Assembly (NCBI RefSeq): GCF_011075055.1
Contig: NC_058147.1
Location: 11,842,001 to 11,906,000, forward strand
Origin: Mangifera indica
Lineage: Eukaryota > Streptophyta > Magnoliopsida > Sapindales > Anacardiaceae
Direction: 5' to 3'
DNA length: 64,000 bases
Shown in pieces: positions 34,738-46,064 of this stretch. The position numbers and the translations under genes were made by a program. Positions within the stretch are counted from its first letter, which is position 1, and each line of letters opens with the position of its first letter. The notes under the pieces are model-generated. The model did not search any database and had not been told where the DNA came from. It saw only the letters and a list, made by a program, of their open reading frames with translations.

Positions 34738-35080
34738 GAAAATACTGACAAAGATGCTCGTAAGGTTGTAGATGGTTTTGCACCTAAGGCCACTGATCAA
34801 AATGATGCTATTGAGAAATGGTATGAACATGAATGTCTCATCTGTGTACTCTTAGTGCTACTTGTAATATACATACATAAATATAGTCTCTACATTTGTT
34901 CGTTTTTACCAATCAATGTTAGTAGGAATCTTTATTTCTTTGGAGAGATGAATCCCCTTGATGAAGTCTGTAGTAAGAAGTTGGTGGTAGCTGATGCTAA
35001 GTTGAACTTGGATGATGATGCTGCCTTCCTGGTAGAAGGGAATCTCTCTTGTGATCCATCACAAGAGGGTCCTTGAGAGG
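34738..35080 (+). pseudogene. succinyl-CoA ligase beta-subunit fragment (P2)
   Basis: The same two exon-like pieces as in P1: 'KDARKVVDGFAPKATDQN', then after the intron-like gap 'MNPLDEV' and 'KLVVADAKLNLDDDAAF'. The stop after the first piece in P1 (TAA) is a GAA codon here, so both pieces sit in one 119-codon frame; that is chance read-through of intron sequence. At the end P2 keeps 'DPSQEGP', closer to the family than the P1 version. Confidence 0.78.
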
Positions 35081-36350
35081 TTTCGATACATTTACTTCTC
35101 GATTTATTGTTTACGTGGAATAATTATTCTTAATAGTAACTGCCAAACAAGTACACGAAGAGTCAAGTCTGGTTAGTGATTAAGAGAGTTGTGGTGCTTT
35201 TTGGATATTCTATATGGCAACAAAATTCTTCTGATTAATTTGGCGATTTTCTTCTGCATCCTTTGATTTCTTTGCTCTTTTTGGTACCTAAGTTCAGTTA
35301 TCTCAAAAATGGGCTTTTAAAGTTTGCTAGCAGAATGGAGTTTCAAATTGCGAGTGGAAGACTACTGCTATCACACAACACAAATTAGCCTTCTGCTTTA
35401 ATTCATGCACTGAAAATAGGGTTGTCTTTGAGGCTTGTGTCAAAATTAGAGTCTCTCTTCTCAGCATCATCAACAATTAGATTATAAATGTACATGAGGA
35501 ACTATTAATTATGGTGTCAACAACACTAGTGTGCAACAAATTATAAAGTGGTTTCTCACTTTGCATGATGTTATGAAGTAGTTACTAACTTTTCCCACCA
35601 ATTACCAAAAAGAAAAATAAAAAAGAAATTATAAAGTTCACATTTACAAAATAATAAAAATGACTTCAGTTATATATATATCCACCAATAGAAAAAACTG
35701 CATTTCACACTAATTATGTTAATGGCAATCATACAAATCCCTTAAGTGTGGTGGAGCACTAACTGGAGAACCATCAGAATTTCGACAAAGTATACTAGCA
35801 AAGTAGCAAGGTTAAATCAGAATCCATCCACTTAAATCACATGATACTCAATAACCCTAAAATGCAATAGAAAAGAAAAGAGAAAGAAGAGAGCAACAAA
35901 TCGTTATTAAAATATATATAACACCTAAAAGTAACATAATCCAAATAAACCTATCAAAAGAAAAGAAAGAGTAAACCAATTAAATTAGCATTAAATAGTA
36001 TTCCTTTCATGAAGAGCAATATTATACGTACATAATTTGGATACATAGATGGTATATCATTATGTAATTGAATATTATTTTATTTTTAATTCAAAACCAT
36101 CAAATCATATGGTAATACATTATCTATGCATATAAATTATATACAAAAAAATGTATACATATAGTATTATTGTTTCAGATAATCACAAAATTATCTTTGT
36201 GAAAACAGTTACACAACAATAACATCTACATTTAAAAATTAGTACAAAGAAGGATCAATTCTACATCCATAGTCATATTTTTTCTGATATCTACTTCTAA
36301 TTTTTGTCCCTATAATTCCAACACTTCTAAACTACTTCTAATTTATTCTG
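35081..36350 (+). repeat. period tail (P2)
   Basis: Homologous to 25716-26640, then continuing with about 350 bases shared with P3 (46640-46920) but not P1. No gene is recognised. Confidence 0.55.
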
Positions 36351-36378
36351 GCCTTGGGTGGGAATAAACTTTTTGGCC
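36351..36378. mobile_element. M1 MITE terminal stub at P2/P3 junction
   Basis: Only the last 28 or so bases of M1 remain (CTTGGGTGGGAATAAAC to TTTTTGGCC), followed by TTTTAATTA. Confidence 0.75.
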
Positions 36379-36387
36379 TTTTAATTA

Positions 36388-36724
36388 ATATGCCCTTGAA
36401 AATTGTAGGTGTTCTTTATAATGAATAAAAATCAAAACTATATTTACTCTAAGTTGAAATTTAGGCAATGCTTTAATTTTTTTGTCTATGTGGCTGAAAT
36501 TTTGAGCGAAGCATGATTCTTTGTTAACAAGTTTGCTTACCAATTAGCGTTAAATATTTCAGAATCAATATAACTTTTTTTAAATTTTCTTACTCTCAAT
36601 TCCTTTTTAATTTTATACATTCAAAACTTACGACAAATTTGCGTGATTACAATAAATTAAATTAAATTATATGATTGTTTGTTTTATTTCCCTTAAAAAA
36701 CTAAGAAAAGAAAATATTATTTAT
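36388..36724 (+). repeat. repeat block e (P3, first copy)
   Basis: Colinear with 11833-12153. Confidence 0.7.
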
Positions 36725-37753
36725 TGTTAAAATATCTTATTTCGGTAAGAATATATTTAAATAGATTTCGAATATATTATTTTATATATTAGAATATATT
36801 CTAAATATATTATTTCCTAAGTTAATAGATATTCTAAATATATGTTTTCCATTTTTATATTATTGAATATTAATTGTCTTGATTTGTATTTCCTTATATA
36901 AAATTTATGATAGATAGTTTAATATACAAAAAAATTTATGTATTATTCAGGTAGTTTAATATACAAAAAAATACAATTTATTCATATTTTTAGATGGTAT
37001 CAAAGGCAAGCATCCTTCTAGCATTTTAGTTAAGCTCACTTATGTCTTCATCTCCACATATATGGAAAGTGAAAAAATGAGTTTATTACTTTGGACACAC
37101 TTATGCCTTCACCTATGTAGAAAGTGAAAATATGAGTTTTAGTTTGGGCACGCTCATGCCGTCATTTATGTAAAAAGTAGGAAGATGAGTTTACTAGGTT
37201 CTCTCATGCCTTCACCTAAGTGGAAAGTGAAAAGATGAGTTTGCAAACTCAATTAAGCAAACATCACATTTGCAAACTCGTGTTTTCACTTTCTACGTAG
37301 GTGAAAGCGTGACAATATTTGAACTGAAAACTCATATTTTCTCTTTCTACATAAGTGAAAGTGTGAATGTACCAAAACTAATGAACTCATCTTTTCACTT
37401 TTTTCATATGTAAAAGCAAGGGCGTGAGCAAGCCTAACTAAAATATATATTATTTTCTATTTTATTTGCTTACTTAAGTTTGACGGGTGTGTTGGAATAT
37501 ATTTCAAATATATTATTTCAGTTATAATATATTTGAATAGATTTCGAATATATTATTTTCTATATTAGAATATAATCCAAATATTTTATTTCCTAAGTTA
37601 GCAAATATTCTAAATATATATTTTCCCTTTTTACATTATTGTATATTAATTATATTAATTATATTTCTTTATATAAGATTTATGATAGGTATACACTTAT
37701 GTATTATTTAGATATTTTAATATTCTAATATACAATTAATTCATACTTTAACA
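36725..37753 (+). mobile_element. TRIM, complete (P3)
   Basis: LTRs are 36725-36994 and 37490-37753. The primer-binding-like TGGTATCAAAGG follows the first LTR at 36995. The TSD TTTAT is exact at 36720-36724 and 37754-37758. The internal palindromic region (about 37020-37440) carries units of the type AAAGTGAAAAGATGAGTTT and their inverse on either side of a centre near 37260. Confidence 0.88.
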
Positions 37754-37758
37754 TTTAT

Positions 37759-39294
37759 AATAAATTAAATTAGATAATTTTGGCTTGTTTCTTCTTGTAA
37801 GTTGCAGTTTAAATTTGTTTAAGGATGTGTTACTAACAATATTTTCAACAATTAATTCTTCTATATATTTTTAAATTTTTTGAATTTTAACCATGTTTAG
37901 TATCAATACCATTTCAAGGTCAATGTACGGAGATTTAAAATACACATTATTGTTTTAGTAATTAAACATGAAAAATAATATGTATAAAAAAAAATTTTAT
38001 TAACTTATTCGTATAATCTAATATAACAATATGGGATTAGATAATGTTAAAATAAGATAAAAAAATAAGCAATCATATTATTCAATTACAAATTGTCACA
38101 TCAGTTTGTAAAAATAAGTTGATAATATTTGTTTGTACATGCAGCTTTATTCATTAAATATATTGTTATTTGTAAATATGCAAAGTGAAGTGTTTGTTAA
38201 TGTATGTGATGAGAAAATTTTAATTCTTGATCAACAGTGACATAGTTTTTGAAATAAATGGGGAAGAAGAATGAAGCGAAATGGGCATGCATATACATAA
38301 AAGCAAGAATCAGAGCATGAAAAGAAACATACATGAGAAGGTTAGAAGATTACCTACTCCTTTGCTTTAGATGTAGGATGATGGAAGGAGTCTCTCACTT
38401 TAAAAAATCTCAAAAACGTTGCACCTCCAAGCCAAAAACACCCAAACCCGCGGGGTAGAGAGAAGGGAAAGGAATGTTGTTTTTGTGATAGAAAGTTTGT
38501 TTCAAACGAGCTTAGTTCATCTAAGATAAACTAATGAGCCATTTTTATGTTGGTGGCTAATTAACAATAATGAAATTATTAATCGGTCCTTTAAATTTTT
38601 AATTTAAACTACAATCATGCATGCATATCAATTATATATCTTAGCTACCCTAATTCTGCTTCACAAACATTTTAACTTTTAAAATGTTACTTTTGTACCT
38701 ATGTAACACTTTATATGATACTAATGTTAAGTATCCTTCGAAAGGTGCTAGTCAATCTCAGATAATATACTCCTTACTCTCAAAAGTTTGGTTTATTAGT
38801 GTGACCCTTGAGGTTCACTATGACATTATCATGAGTCTTTTTTTGAACAATCTGAAATACATATGAAAACTCAACGATTATGATAAACATTTAGCAATGT
38901 GTCATAACCCCTAAACTACGATAAAAAAACACTTTATTGAACCTAATACCTTGAATCATACATTTCTTGTAGATAAGATCGTCCCATCATCTAATCTTGA
39001 TCAATTTCGGGCTCATGGTTCGTCAAAGTCATAATTTCAATTCTATACAAATCATCAATTGATATGTTCAAAACACTTCATCACAAATATCGTTCGTATA
39101 ACTTATATTATGCTCTGGCTAGAGATTTTGATTTCAAATATTTATCGACATGTTTTTCGGAACTCAAATATGGGTCAAATCAACAGATATCCTGAACCTA
39201 ATATTTTTTGAGTCAATGGATTCTATCTTTATCATCATTCGTCTTCACATACAAACAACACATAACCAACATGGCCTTTCGTCTTAAAACTATT
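37759..39294. repeat. repeat blocks X and G (P3)
   Basis: Colinear with the P2 blocks. The unoccupied copia target is at about 37899-37917. Confidence 0.65.
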
Positions 39295-40426
39295 AGTTTG
39301 AGTATTCATGAGCATGAGCTTACCTTTCACATTAAGAAGCAAGTTACCAACCTTATTTCAAATCATATTGACATCAACCTAATATAGGTATTCCAATGTT
39401 TAGATATGTCAGATTGGAACTCGGTCTTTTGAGTTGCATAATCTAGTGTACCTATGATTTTGAACCGAGTTGAAGCAAAGTTGGGTCTTAAACCTTAGAA
39501 AGCTACACGTGACTATAGAGTGTGCTCACTAAGTATAGTAACATGTCAAGTATGATTCTAAAGTTTGTCTTGGATGAATGAAGGAAACAATCTACTAGAA
39601 TTGAGTTAAAGACAACAAAAGAAAGGTTGGAATGGGGAGTGCCTTTCGAGATTGGCGTTGGTAGTATTGAGACCATGGTCTCTCATAGTTTAGGGTGGAT
39701 GTGATGTGAGCTAGTTTGAGTATGGATTGTTGTTCTACTCAAGATTGATATCTCACTAGTATAGTGACACTTTATCTCACCATATGGATGATTCTTCTTC
39801 TTCAATGGCTTTTTATGTTCTTCTTCGGTATTGATTCTTTTTCTTCTTTGATGACTTTTCTTTTCTTTGTTTTTGGCGTCACTTGATCATGAGTTGACCA
39901 TTCTAGATGCAAGTTGAGCACAAGTCATCCACCCTTCTCCATAGTGTTTACATTGCTTAAGCCTCCATAGACTTGATATACTTTGCATTATTTTCTTTTT
40001 TATTTTAATTTTTTAAATAGTATGATTTGTTTGTGTCATTAAATTAAAGGAAAAAGTGCTAAAGCATGTTTAAGAGGGAAAAAACCAAAGTGTGACTTGT
40101 AAATTGTAAGTGTTTTTTATGATGAATAAAAATCAAAATTATATTTCCTCAAAGATGAAATTCATGCAATGCTTTAATTTTCTTATCTACATGGCAAAAA
40201 ATTTAAGAAAAGTATGATTATTTGTTAACAAGTGTGCCTACTAATTACCATTAAATATTTGAGAATCGATAATTTTTTTTTAACTTTCTTTTTCTCAATT
40301 ATTTATATTTACACATTGAAAATTTATTAGAAGTTTGCATGATTACATTAAAGGTTGTCTCACTTTGTTTGTTCTGTTTCCCTTAAGAAGCGAGAGAAAG
40401 TAAAATATTATTCATAATAAATTAAA
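39295..40426 (+). repeat. repeat blocks d and e (P3), empty M2 site
   Basis: At about 39988-40010 the sequence 'ttttttattttaatttttt' passes uninterrupted through the point where P1 and P2 carry M2. Confidence 0.75.
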
Positions 40427-41081
40427 GGCCAAAAGACTTATTCCCTCCTAAGATTTAGTCCATCCTCAAACTCTCACTCACAATGTTTTAAAAATTCAAA
40501 TGCTCATTCATCATTCAACTTCTATTAAAATTTTCTATTAGAATTATGGGGTTAAATTATAATTAATCAATAATATAATTTTTATGAAGGACGACCTTTT
40601 ATCATCCAGATCTGGACAATGAAGCATCGTCCAGATCTATAAGAAGAGACGAAGGATGACAAAGCATCATCTTTTGTCATGTTTAGACAATGAGACGAAG
40701 GACAACGAAGCATCATCCTTCGTCTATTCTTACAAATCTAAACGACGCTTCATCGTTCAGATTTGTACAACGAAGGGTTGTTTTTCATTATCCTTTGTAG
40801 CCAGAGAAGACCTACACTTCTTCTTAATCTCCAGTCGGTTTCCTGAGCTACTAGAGATTAAACCTCAAAAGGGGGAAAAGTGAATTTTTTAAAGTTTAAT
40901 CATGGGGGTAAATGTGAGTTTTTTAAACTGAGGGTGGAATGATAAAATAACGATTTTACCCCTGTCTCTAACTAAAAATTTAGATTACAGTTAGCCTATG
41001 AATAGCTATTTGGATTTTATATCTGCCATGAATATGATTTTGAATTTTGACTAAAACTTTGGTGGAAAATTGTCCTTTTCC
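40427..41081. mobile_element. chimeric MITE: M3 left end joined to M4-like right end (P3)
   Basis: It starts GGCCAAAAGACTTATTCCC as M3 and follows M3 for about 130 bases. It then switches near 40580 to sequence ending TGGTGGAAAATTGTCCTTTTCC, the inverse of the M4 terminus. The middle has several copies of 'gacgaaggacga' and its inverse. The 75-codon frame at 40656-40883 arises from these repeats and is not taken as a gene. Confidence 0.65.
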
Positions 41082-43165
41082 TGATTGAATAATGTTGAAA
41101 TAAAATAAAAAATAAACAATTTAATTATTTAATCACATAACATCACATCATTATATATAAATAAATTAATAAAATTATTTGTACATATAGTTTTATTTAT
41201 TAAATATAGGGAAAAGGACAATTTTCCACCCAAGTTTCAGTACAAATTCAAAATTATATCCACGATAGATGAAAAACTCAAACATCCACTCATGGGCTAA
41301 CTATCGTCCAAATTTTTACTTAGAAGTAAGGGTAAAATCATTATTTTACCCATAAACCCTAAAACCTAAACAAATTTATATCATTTTCACCCCTTAGTTT
41401 AGAAAACTCACATTCACCCGTCATGATTAAACTTTGAAAAATTCACTTTTATCCCCCTTTCCAAGTTTCATTTTCGGTGGCTTAGGGAACTGGTAGATGA
41501 TGGGAAGAAACGAAAGTTTTCTTTGACAAAAGATGACTCTTGTCATCCAAAATGGGAAGACTAAAAAAGAAGGATGATGTTTTATCATTGTGTCTTGACT
41601 GTACTTCATCGTCCTTCATAGTTAGATCTGGAAGAAAGATGAAAAGCATCGATCGTTAGTCAGAATGATGGTGGCTGGAGAAGGAAACAAACCTTAGAGG
41701 TGAAATTTAAACTTTTCAAACTCTGATGATGGATTGAAATGTTAGTTTTTAAAACCTGGGGGAAAAATGATATCAATTTCAAAGTTTTAAGATTTATAGA
41801 AAAAATAACGATTTTACCCCTGTTCTTTACTGAAAATTTGGATGGTAGTTAGTTTATAGGTGGGTGTTTGGGTTTTCTATGTGTCATAGGTATGATTTTG
41901 AGCTTAGACTAAAAGTTGGTTCTTCTGTTTTTAAATATGGATCGTCTCTTCTTATAGATGTAAACGACGCTTCGTCATTCAGATCTAGACAATGAAAGGT
42001 CGTTTTTCATTATCCTTTTAGCCAGAGAAGACCTACACTTATTCTTGATCTCCAGTCGGTTTCTTGAGCCACTAGAGATGAAACCTCAAAAGGGGGAAAA
42101 GTGAATTTTTTAAAGTTTAATCATGGGGGTAAATGTGAGTTTTTTAAACTGAGGGTGGAATGATATAAAGTTTTTAGGTTTTAGGATTTATGGATAAAAT
42201 AACGATTTTACCCCTGTCTCTAACTAAAAATTTAAATTACAGTTAGCCTCTGAATAGCTATTTGGATTTTGTATCTGCCATGAATATGATTTTGAATTTC
42301 GACTAAAACTTTGGTAGAAAATTGTCCTTTTCCTAATTGAATAATGTTGAAATAAAATAAAAAATAAACAATTTAATCATTTAATCACATAACATCACAT
42401 CATTATATATAAATAAATTAATAAAATTATTTGTACATATAGTTTTATTTATTAAATATAGGGAAAAGGACAATTTTCCACCCAAGTTTCAGTCCAAATT
42501 CAAAATTATATCCACGATAGATGAAAAACTCAAACATCCACTCATGGGCTAACTATCGTCCAAATTTTTACTTAGAAGTAAGGGTAAAATCATTATTTTA
42601 CCCATAAACCCTAAAACCTAAAAAAATTTATATCATTTTCACCCCTTAGTTTAGAAAACTCACATTCACCCGTCATGATTAAACTTTGAAAAATTCACCT
42701 TTTTCCCCCTTTCTAAGTTTCATTTTCGGTGGCTTAGGGAACTGGTAGATGATGGGAAGAAACGAAAGTCTTCTTTGACAAAGGATGACTCTTGTCATCC
42801 AGAATGGGAAAACTCAAAAAGAAGGATGATGTTTTATCATTGAGTCTAGATGACTGTACTTCATCGTCCTTCATAGTCAAATCTGGAAGAAAAATGAAAA
42901 ACATCGATCGTCAGTCAGAATGATGGTGGCTGGAGAAGGAAACAAACCTTAGAGGTGAAATTTAAATTTTTCAAACTTTGAGGATGGATTGAAATGTTAG
43001 TTTTTAAAACCTGGGGGGAAAATGATATCGATTTCAAAGTTTTAAGATTTATAGGTAAAATAACGATTTTACCTATATCCTTAACTGAAAATTTGGATGG
43101 AAGTTAGTTCATGGATGGGTGTTTGGGTTTTCTATGTGTCATAGTTATGATTTTGAGATTAGATT
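40722..43165 (+). repeat. tandem duplication of about 1.2 kb (P3)
   Basis: 40722-41925 and 41948-43165 are colinear, with a junction near 41925-41947. Each unit holds the right half of the chimeric MITE, a piece of block X and an M4 element. P4 has a single copy. Confidence 0.75.
41209..41925. mobile_element. MITE M4, first copy, right terminus lost (P3)
   Basis: It starts GGGAAAAGGACAATTTTCC after TTAAATATA and follows the complete M4 copy to within about 20 bases of its end, where the tandem-duplication junction cuts it. Confidence 0.75.
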
Positions 43166-43196
43166 AAAAGTTGGGTGGGAAATAGTTCTTTTTCCC
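42461..43196. mobile_element. fold-back Mutator-type MITE M4, complete (P3)
   Basis: The 736-bp element begins GGGAAAAGGACAATTTTCC and ends GGTGGGAAATAGTTCTTTTTCCC. TTAAATATA is duplicated at 42452-42460 and 43197-43205 (9 bp). The arms align in inverted orientation over most of the length. P1 shows the unoccupied site near 22858-22870. Confidence 0.88.
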
Positions 43197-43664
43197 TTAA
43201 ATATATTACTAATTGTGAATATGCAAAATGAAGTGTCTTATTAATGTATGTAATAGAAAAATTTTGATTCTTGATTAACAGTGAGGTAGTTTACATGTTA
43301 AATTTTGATTAATATATTGTTAATTAATAATGAAAATATTTCCTTCATTCCATTGATAACAATTATCTTATCTTATATTTTGTTGTGATATTTATGTATC
43401 AAAATTAAAGTTGAACAAGAACAAATAGTGTTGGTGTATGTATTTATAATTTTTAACTTTTAATCAGTTAGTTCTTCTGTTTTTAAATATGCAAATTTGT
43501 AGAGCTGCTCAAAGGGAAATTTGAAGAGAAACTATATATTGAAAAAGAAATGTTTGACAGTAAAATGTCTTATAGATGTAGTTCATGCTTTGATAAACCC
43601 GAATCGACCTGATTTGTTTCAAAAAAAAAAATTTAGGGTTTTTTTTTTCAAATGTCCTCTGAAA
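43197..43664 (+). promoter_or_regulatory. upstream region of PPR copy C
   Basis: About 180 bases before the ATG match copies A and D closely, with a candidate TATATAT box at 43533-43539, 132 bases before the start codon. A complete M4 MITE ends about 470 bases upstream of the gene. Confidence 0.5.
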
Positions 43665-45611
43665 ATGTTTCTTAAAACTTCACTTGTTTCTTCAAAATCA
43701 TCTTTCAATGTTAGATTTTCATCTTCATCTATTCTTTCTTCAGTTTCCGAAAATCAACACACCAAATCACCACCCAAACACATCTCCACTCTTAAGCACC
43801 ATTCTCAACTTTATAATTTCCTTCGTGCAAACTGCAGGTCAGGTAACTTTTCTCTTGATGATGCTTTTGATTCCTTCAATTATATGATTCATATGCACCC
43901 AACTCCTGCTATGTCTTCCTTCTGTATTTTGTTTTCTGCACTTGTTAAGAAAAAACATTTTGATCAACTTCTTGTGATGTACACGAGATTCATTTCAGCT
44001 GGGTTGTTGCCGGATTTCATTATTTTGAATATTTTAATTGAATGCTTAAGCAAAATGGCACGCGATTCTGATGGTTTTGTAGTTCTTGGGAGTATTTTAA
44101 GGAGGGGTTTTTACCCAAACGCTTCGACTTTTAACAGGCTGATTAATGGTCTTTGTATGGCGGGCAAGATTAAGAAGGCCATTGAATTTTTTAGGAAAAT
44201 GGTTTCGGTTGGTTGTAGACCGGATGTGGTTACAGTTGGGACTTTGATTACTGGGTTGTGTAGAACTGGTAATGTCACTGTTGCCCTTCAGTTGTTTGAA
44301 GAAATGAATAACGGGAATGGTGAATTTGGTGTCATTTGTAAGCCTAATATTGTTTGCTATAATACAATTATTGATGGTCTTTGCAAATATGGGTTAGTAG
44401 ACAAGGCAAAGAAACTGTTTTCAGAAATGAAGACCAAGGGCATTAATCCAGACGTGATTACTTACACCACTCTAATTTATGGTTTGTGTAATACATCTAA
44501 TTGGGAGGAGGCTAAAACTTTGTTTATAGAGATGTTGGAGGAAGGTGTAAAACCTAATGTGGTGACATTTAGCGTGGTAATTGATAAGCTCTGTATCAAT
44601 GGAAAGATGGACGAAGCCAATGGGTTGTTCCAACTAATGATTAATAGAGGTGTTTGTCCCAACACAATAACTTATAACGCACTTTTGAGTGGTTTTTGCT
44701 TGGCAGGTCAAATTGATGATGCTAGAAGGCTATTTGATTCCATGGCAAGTATGGGGTGTAAGCCTGATGTTTTTAGCTACAATATTTTGATGGATGGTTT
44801 ATGCTTGGCAAATAAAGTTGGTAATGCTAAGAAATTGTTTGCTTCAATGTTGAGGAAGGGATGTATGCCTAATGTAGTTAACTACAATACTCTGATCAAT
44901 TGGTATTGCAAGAATCGAAAAGTTGATGAAGCTATGAATCTTTATAAGGAAATGACTTTAAGGGGAGTTAGGCCAACAGTTGTTACTTATAGCACCTTGC
45001 TATCTGGCCTTTTTATGAACGGTAATGCCATACATGCAAAAAAGCTATTTGGTGAGATGCAACTTAGTAATGTGCCTCCCAATTTAATTACGTATAATAT
45101 TCTTGTTGATGGGTATTGCAAAAGTGGTTGTGTTTTGGAGGCTGTTGAACTGTTCTATACTTTAATAAATCGAAACATTCAACCTAACATCACAACTTTC
45201 AATTGTCTCATTAATGGGTTGTGCAAAACAGGGAGACTCAATATTGCTTGGGAAATGTTCAACAGATTACATAGTAATGGCTTTGTTCCAGATGTTATTA
45301 CATATACCATTATAATGCATGGATTTTGTAAGGAAGGAAAGTTAGAAATGGCAAGTAAATGTTTCTCAGATATGGAGCAAAATGGTGTTGCGCCAAATTT
45401 GGTCACTTTCAATACGCTTATGTCTGGTTTCTTGCAGAATAATGAGACTTTAAAAGTGGTGGAACTTCTTCACAAAATGAAAGAGAGAAATGTGAAACCA
45501 GATGCATCCATAGGTTCAATAATATTAGATTTACTAGGAAAGCATGAAGATTATCGTGAAGTCCTGAATTTGCTACCATCCTTTTCAACCCAAGAACCAA
45601 CAGGATGTTGA
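43665..45611 (+). CDS. RFL-type P-class PPR protein, copy C (intact)
   Basis: A single-exon gene of 648 codons. Residues 1-40 ([13 protein letters not shown], Ser/Lys/Arg-rich) form a likely mitochondrial presequence. From about residue 81 there are some 15-16 tandem 35-residue P-class motifs, including 'GLLPDFIILNILIECL' and '[19 protein letters not shown]', with no E, DYW or SMR domain. Motif 4 is lengthened by a 'NGNGEFGVI' insert. Such RFL proteins bind specific mitochondrial transcripts and many suppress male-sterility ORFs; the target here is unknown. The frame is open from ATG 43521, but the start at 43665 is preferred because copy D has an in-frame stop just before it and the upstream 48 codons span a poly-A/poly-T stretch. 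Residues about 375-490 (44800-45130) diverge much more from A and D than the rest does. Confidence 0.93.
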   Translation: MFLKTSLVSSKSSFNVRFSSSSILSSVSENQHTKSPPKHISTLKHHSQLYNFLRANCRSGNFSLDDAFDSFNYMIHMHPTPAMSSFCILFSALVKKKHFDQLLVMYTRFISAGLLPDFIILNILIECLSKMARDSDGFVVLGSILRRGFYPNASTFNRLINGLCMAGKIKKAIEFFRKMVSVGCRPDVVTVGTLITGLCRTGNVTVALQLFEEMNNGNGEFGVICKPNIVCYNTIIDGLCKYGLVDKAKKLFSEMKTKGINPDVITYTTLIYGLCNTSNWEEAKTLFIEMLEEGVKPNVVTFSVVIDKLCINGKMDEANGLFQLMINRGVCPNTITYNALLSGFCLAGQIDDARRLFDSMASMGCKPDVFSYNILMDGLCLANKVGNAKKLFASMLRKGCMPNVVNYNTLINWYCKNRKVDEAMNLYKEMTLRGVRPTVVTYSTLLSGLFMNGNAIHAKKLFGEMQLSNVPPNLITYNILVDGYCKSGCVLEAVELFYTLINRNIQPNITTFNCLINGLCKTGRLNIAWEMFNRLHSNGFVPDVITYTIIMHGFCKEGKLEMASKCFSDMEQNGVAPNLVTFNTLMSGFLQNNETLKVVELLHKMKERNVKPDASIGSIILDLLGKHEDYREVLNLLPSFSTQEPTGC

Positions 45612-45861
45612 TTGTTGAGTAAGTGCATTTTCCAGGGGAGTATAGCTTATCAAGAGAGCCCTGGCAAACGTTAAAGTTTCCGTGTAAAGGTGTGTGCCAA
45701 CATTGTAGTGGTGATTGTATTTATGTGAATCCATTAATGAAGAAGTCATATAATTGAAGTTATAAATTTTGTCTTCATCTCTGTTGATTTGGCTTGACTA
45801 CCAAGTTGCTGTATTAGTATACATCTTTGTTTCTGACAGTTGCCTATTTTTGTTTTCAAAC
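45612..45861 (+). other. conserved 3' region of PPR copy C
   Basis: Nearly identical to 25119-25368, but the splice-acceptor-like CAAAG has become CAAAC. Confidence 0.5.
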
Positions 45862-46064
45862 GAAAATACTGACAAAGATGCTCGTAAGGTTGTAGATGGT
45901 TTAGCACCTAAGGCCACTGATCAAAATGATGCTATTGAGAAATGGTATGAACATGAATGTCTCATCTGTGTACTCTTAGTGCTTACTTGTAATATACTTC
46001 GATGATGATGCTGCCTTCCTAGTAGAAGGGAATCTCTCTTGTGATCCATCACTAGAGGGTCCTT
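45862..46064 (+). pseudogene. succinyl-CoA ligase beta-subunit fragment, further deleted (P3)
   Basis: The first exon-like piece ('DKDARKVVDGLAPKATDQN') is kept. A deletion near 45997 then removes most of the intron-like gap and the start of the second piece, leaving only its 'DDDAAF' end and eroded tail. The acceptor dinucleotide is mutated. Confidence 0.75.

Noticed and set aside
34717..35076. 119-codon frame joining both ligase pieces in P2
   Set aside because: The middle is intron-like sequence read by chance; P1 has a stop there and P3 a deletion.
40656..40883. 75-codon frame also present at 60147-60374
   Set aside because: Its conservation follows from shared MITE descent; it consists of inverted 'gacgaagga' repeats and resembles no known protein.
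43521..43664. 48-codon N-terminal extension of PPR copy C
   Set aside because: It runs through poly-A and poly-T leader sequence; copy D has an in-frame stop just before the conserved ATG, and homopolymer lengths differ between copies.
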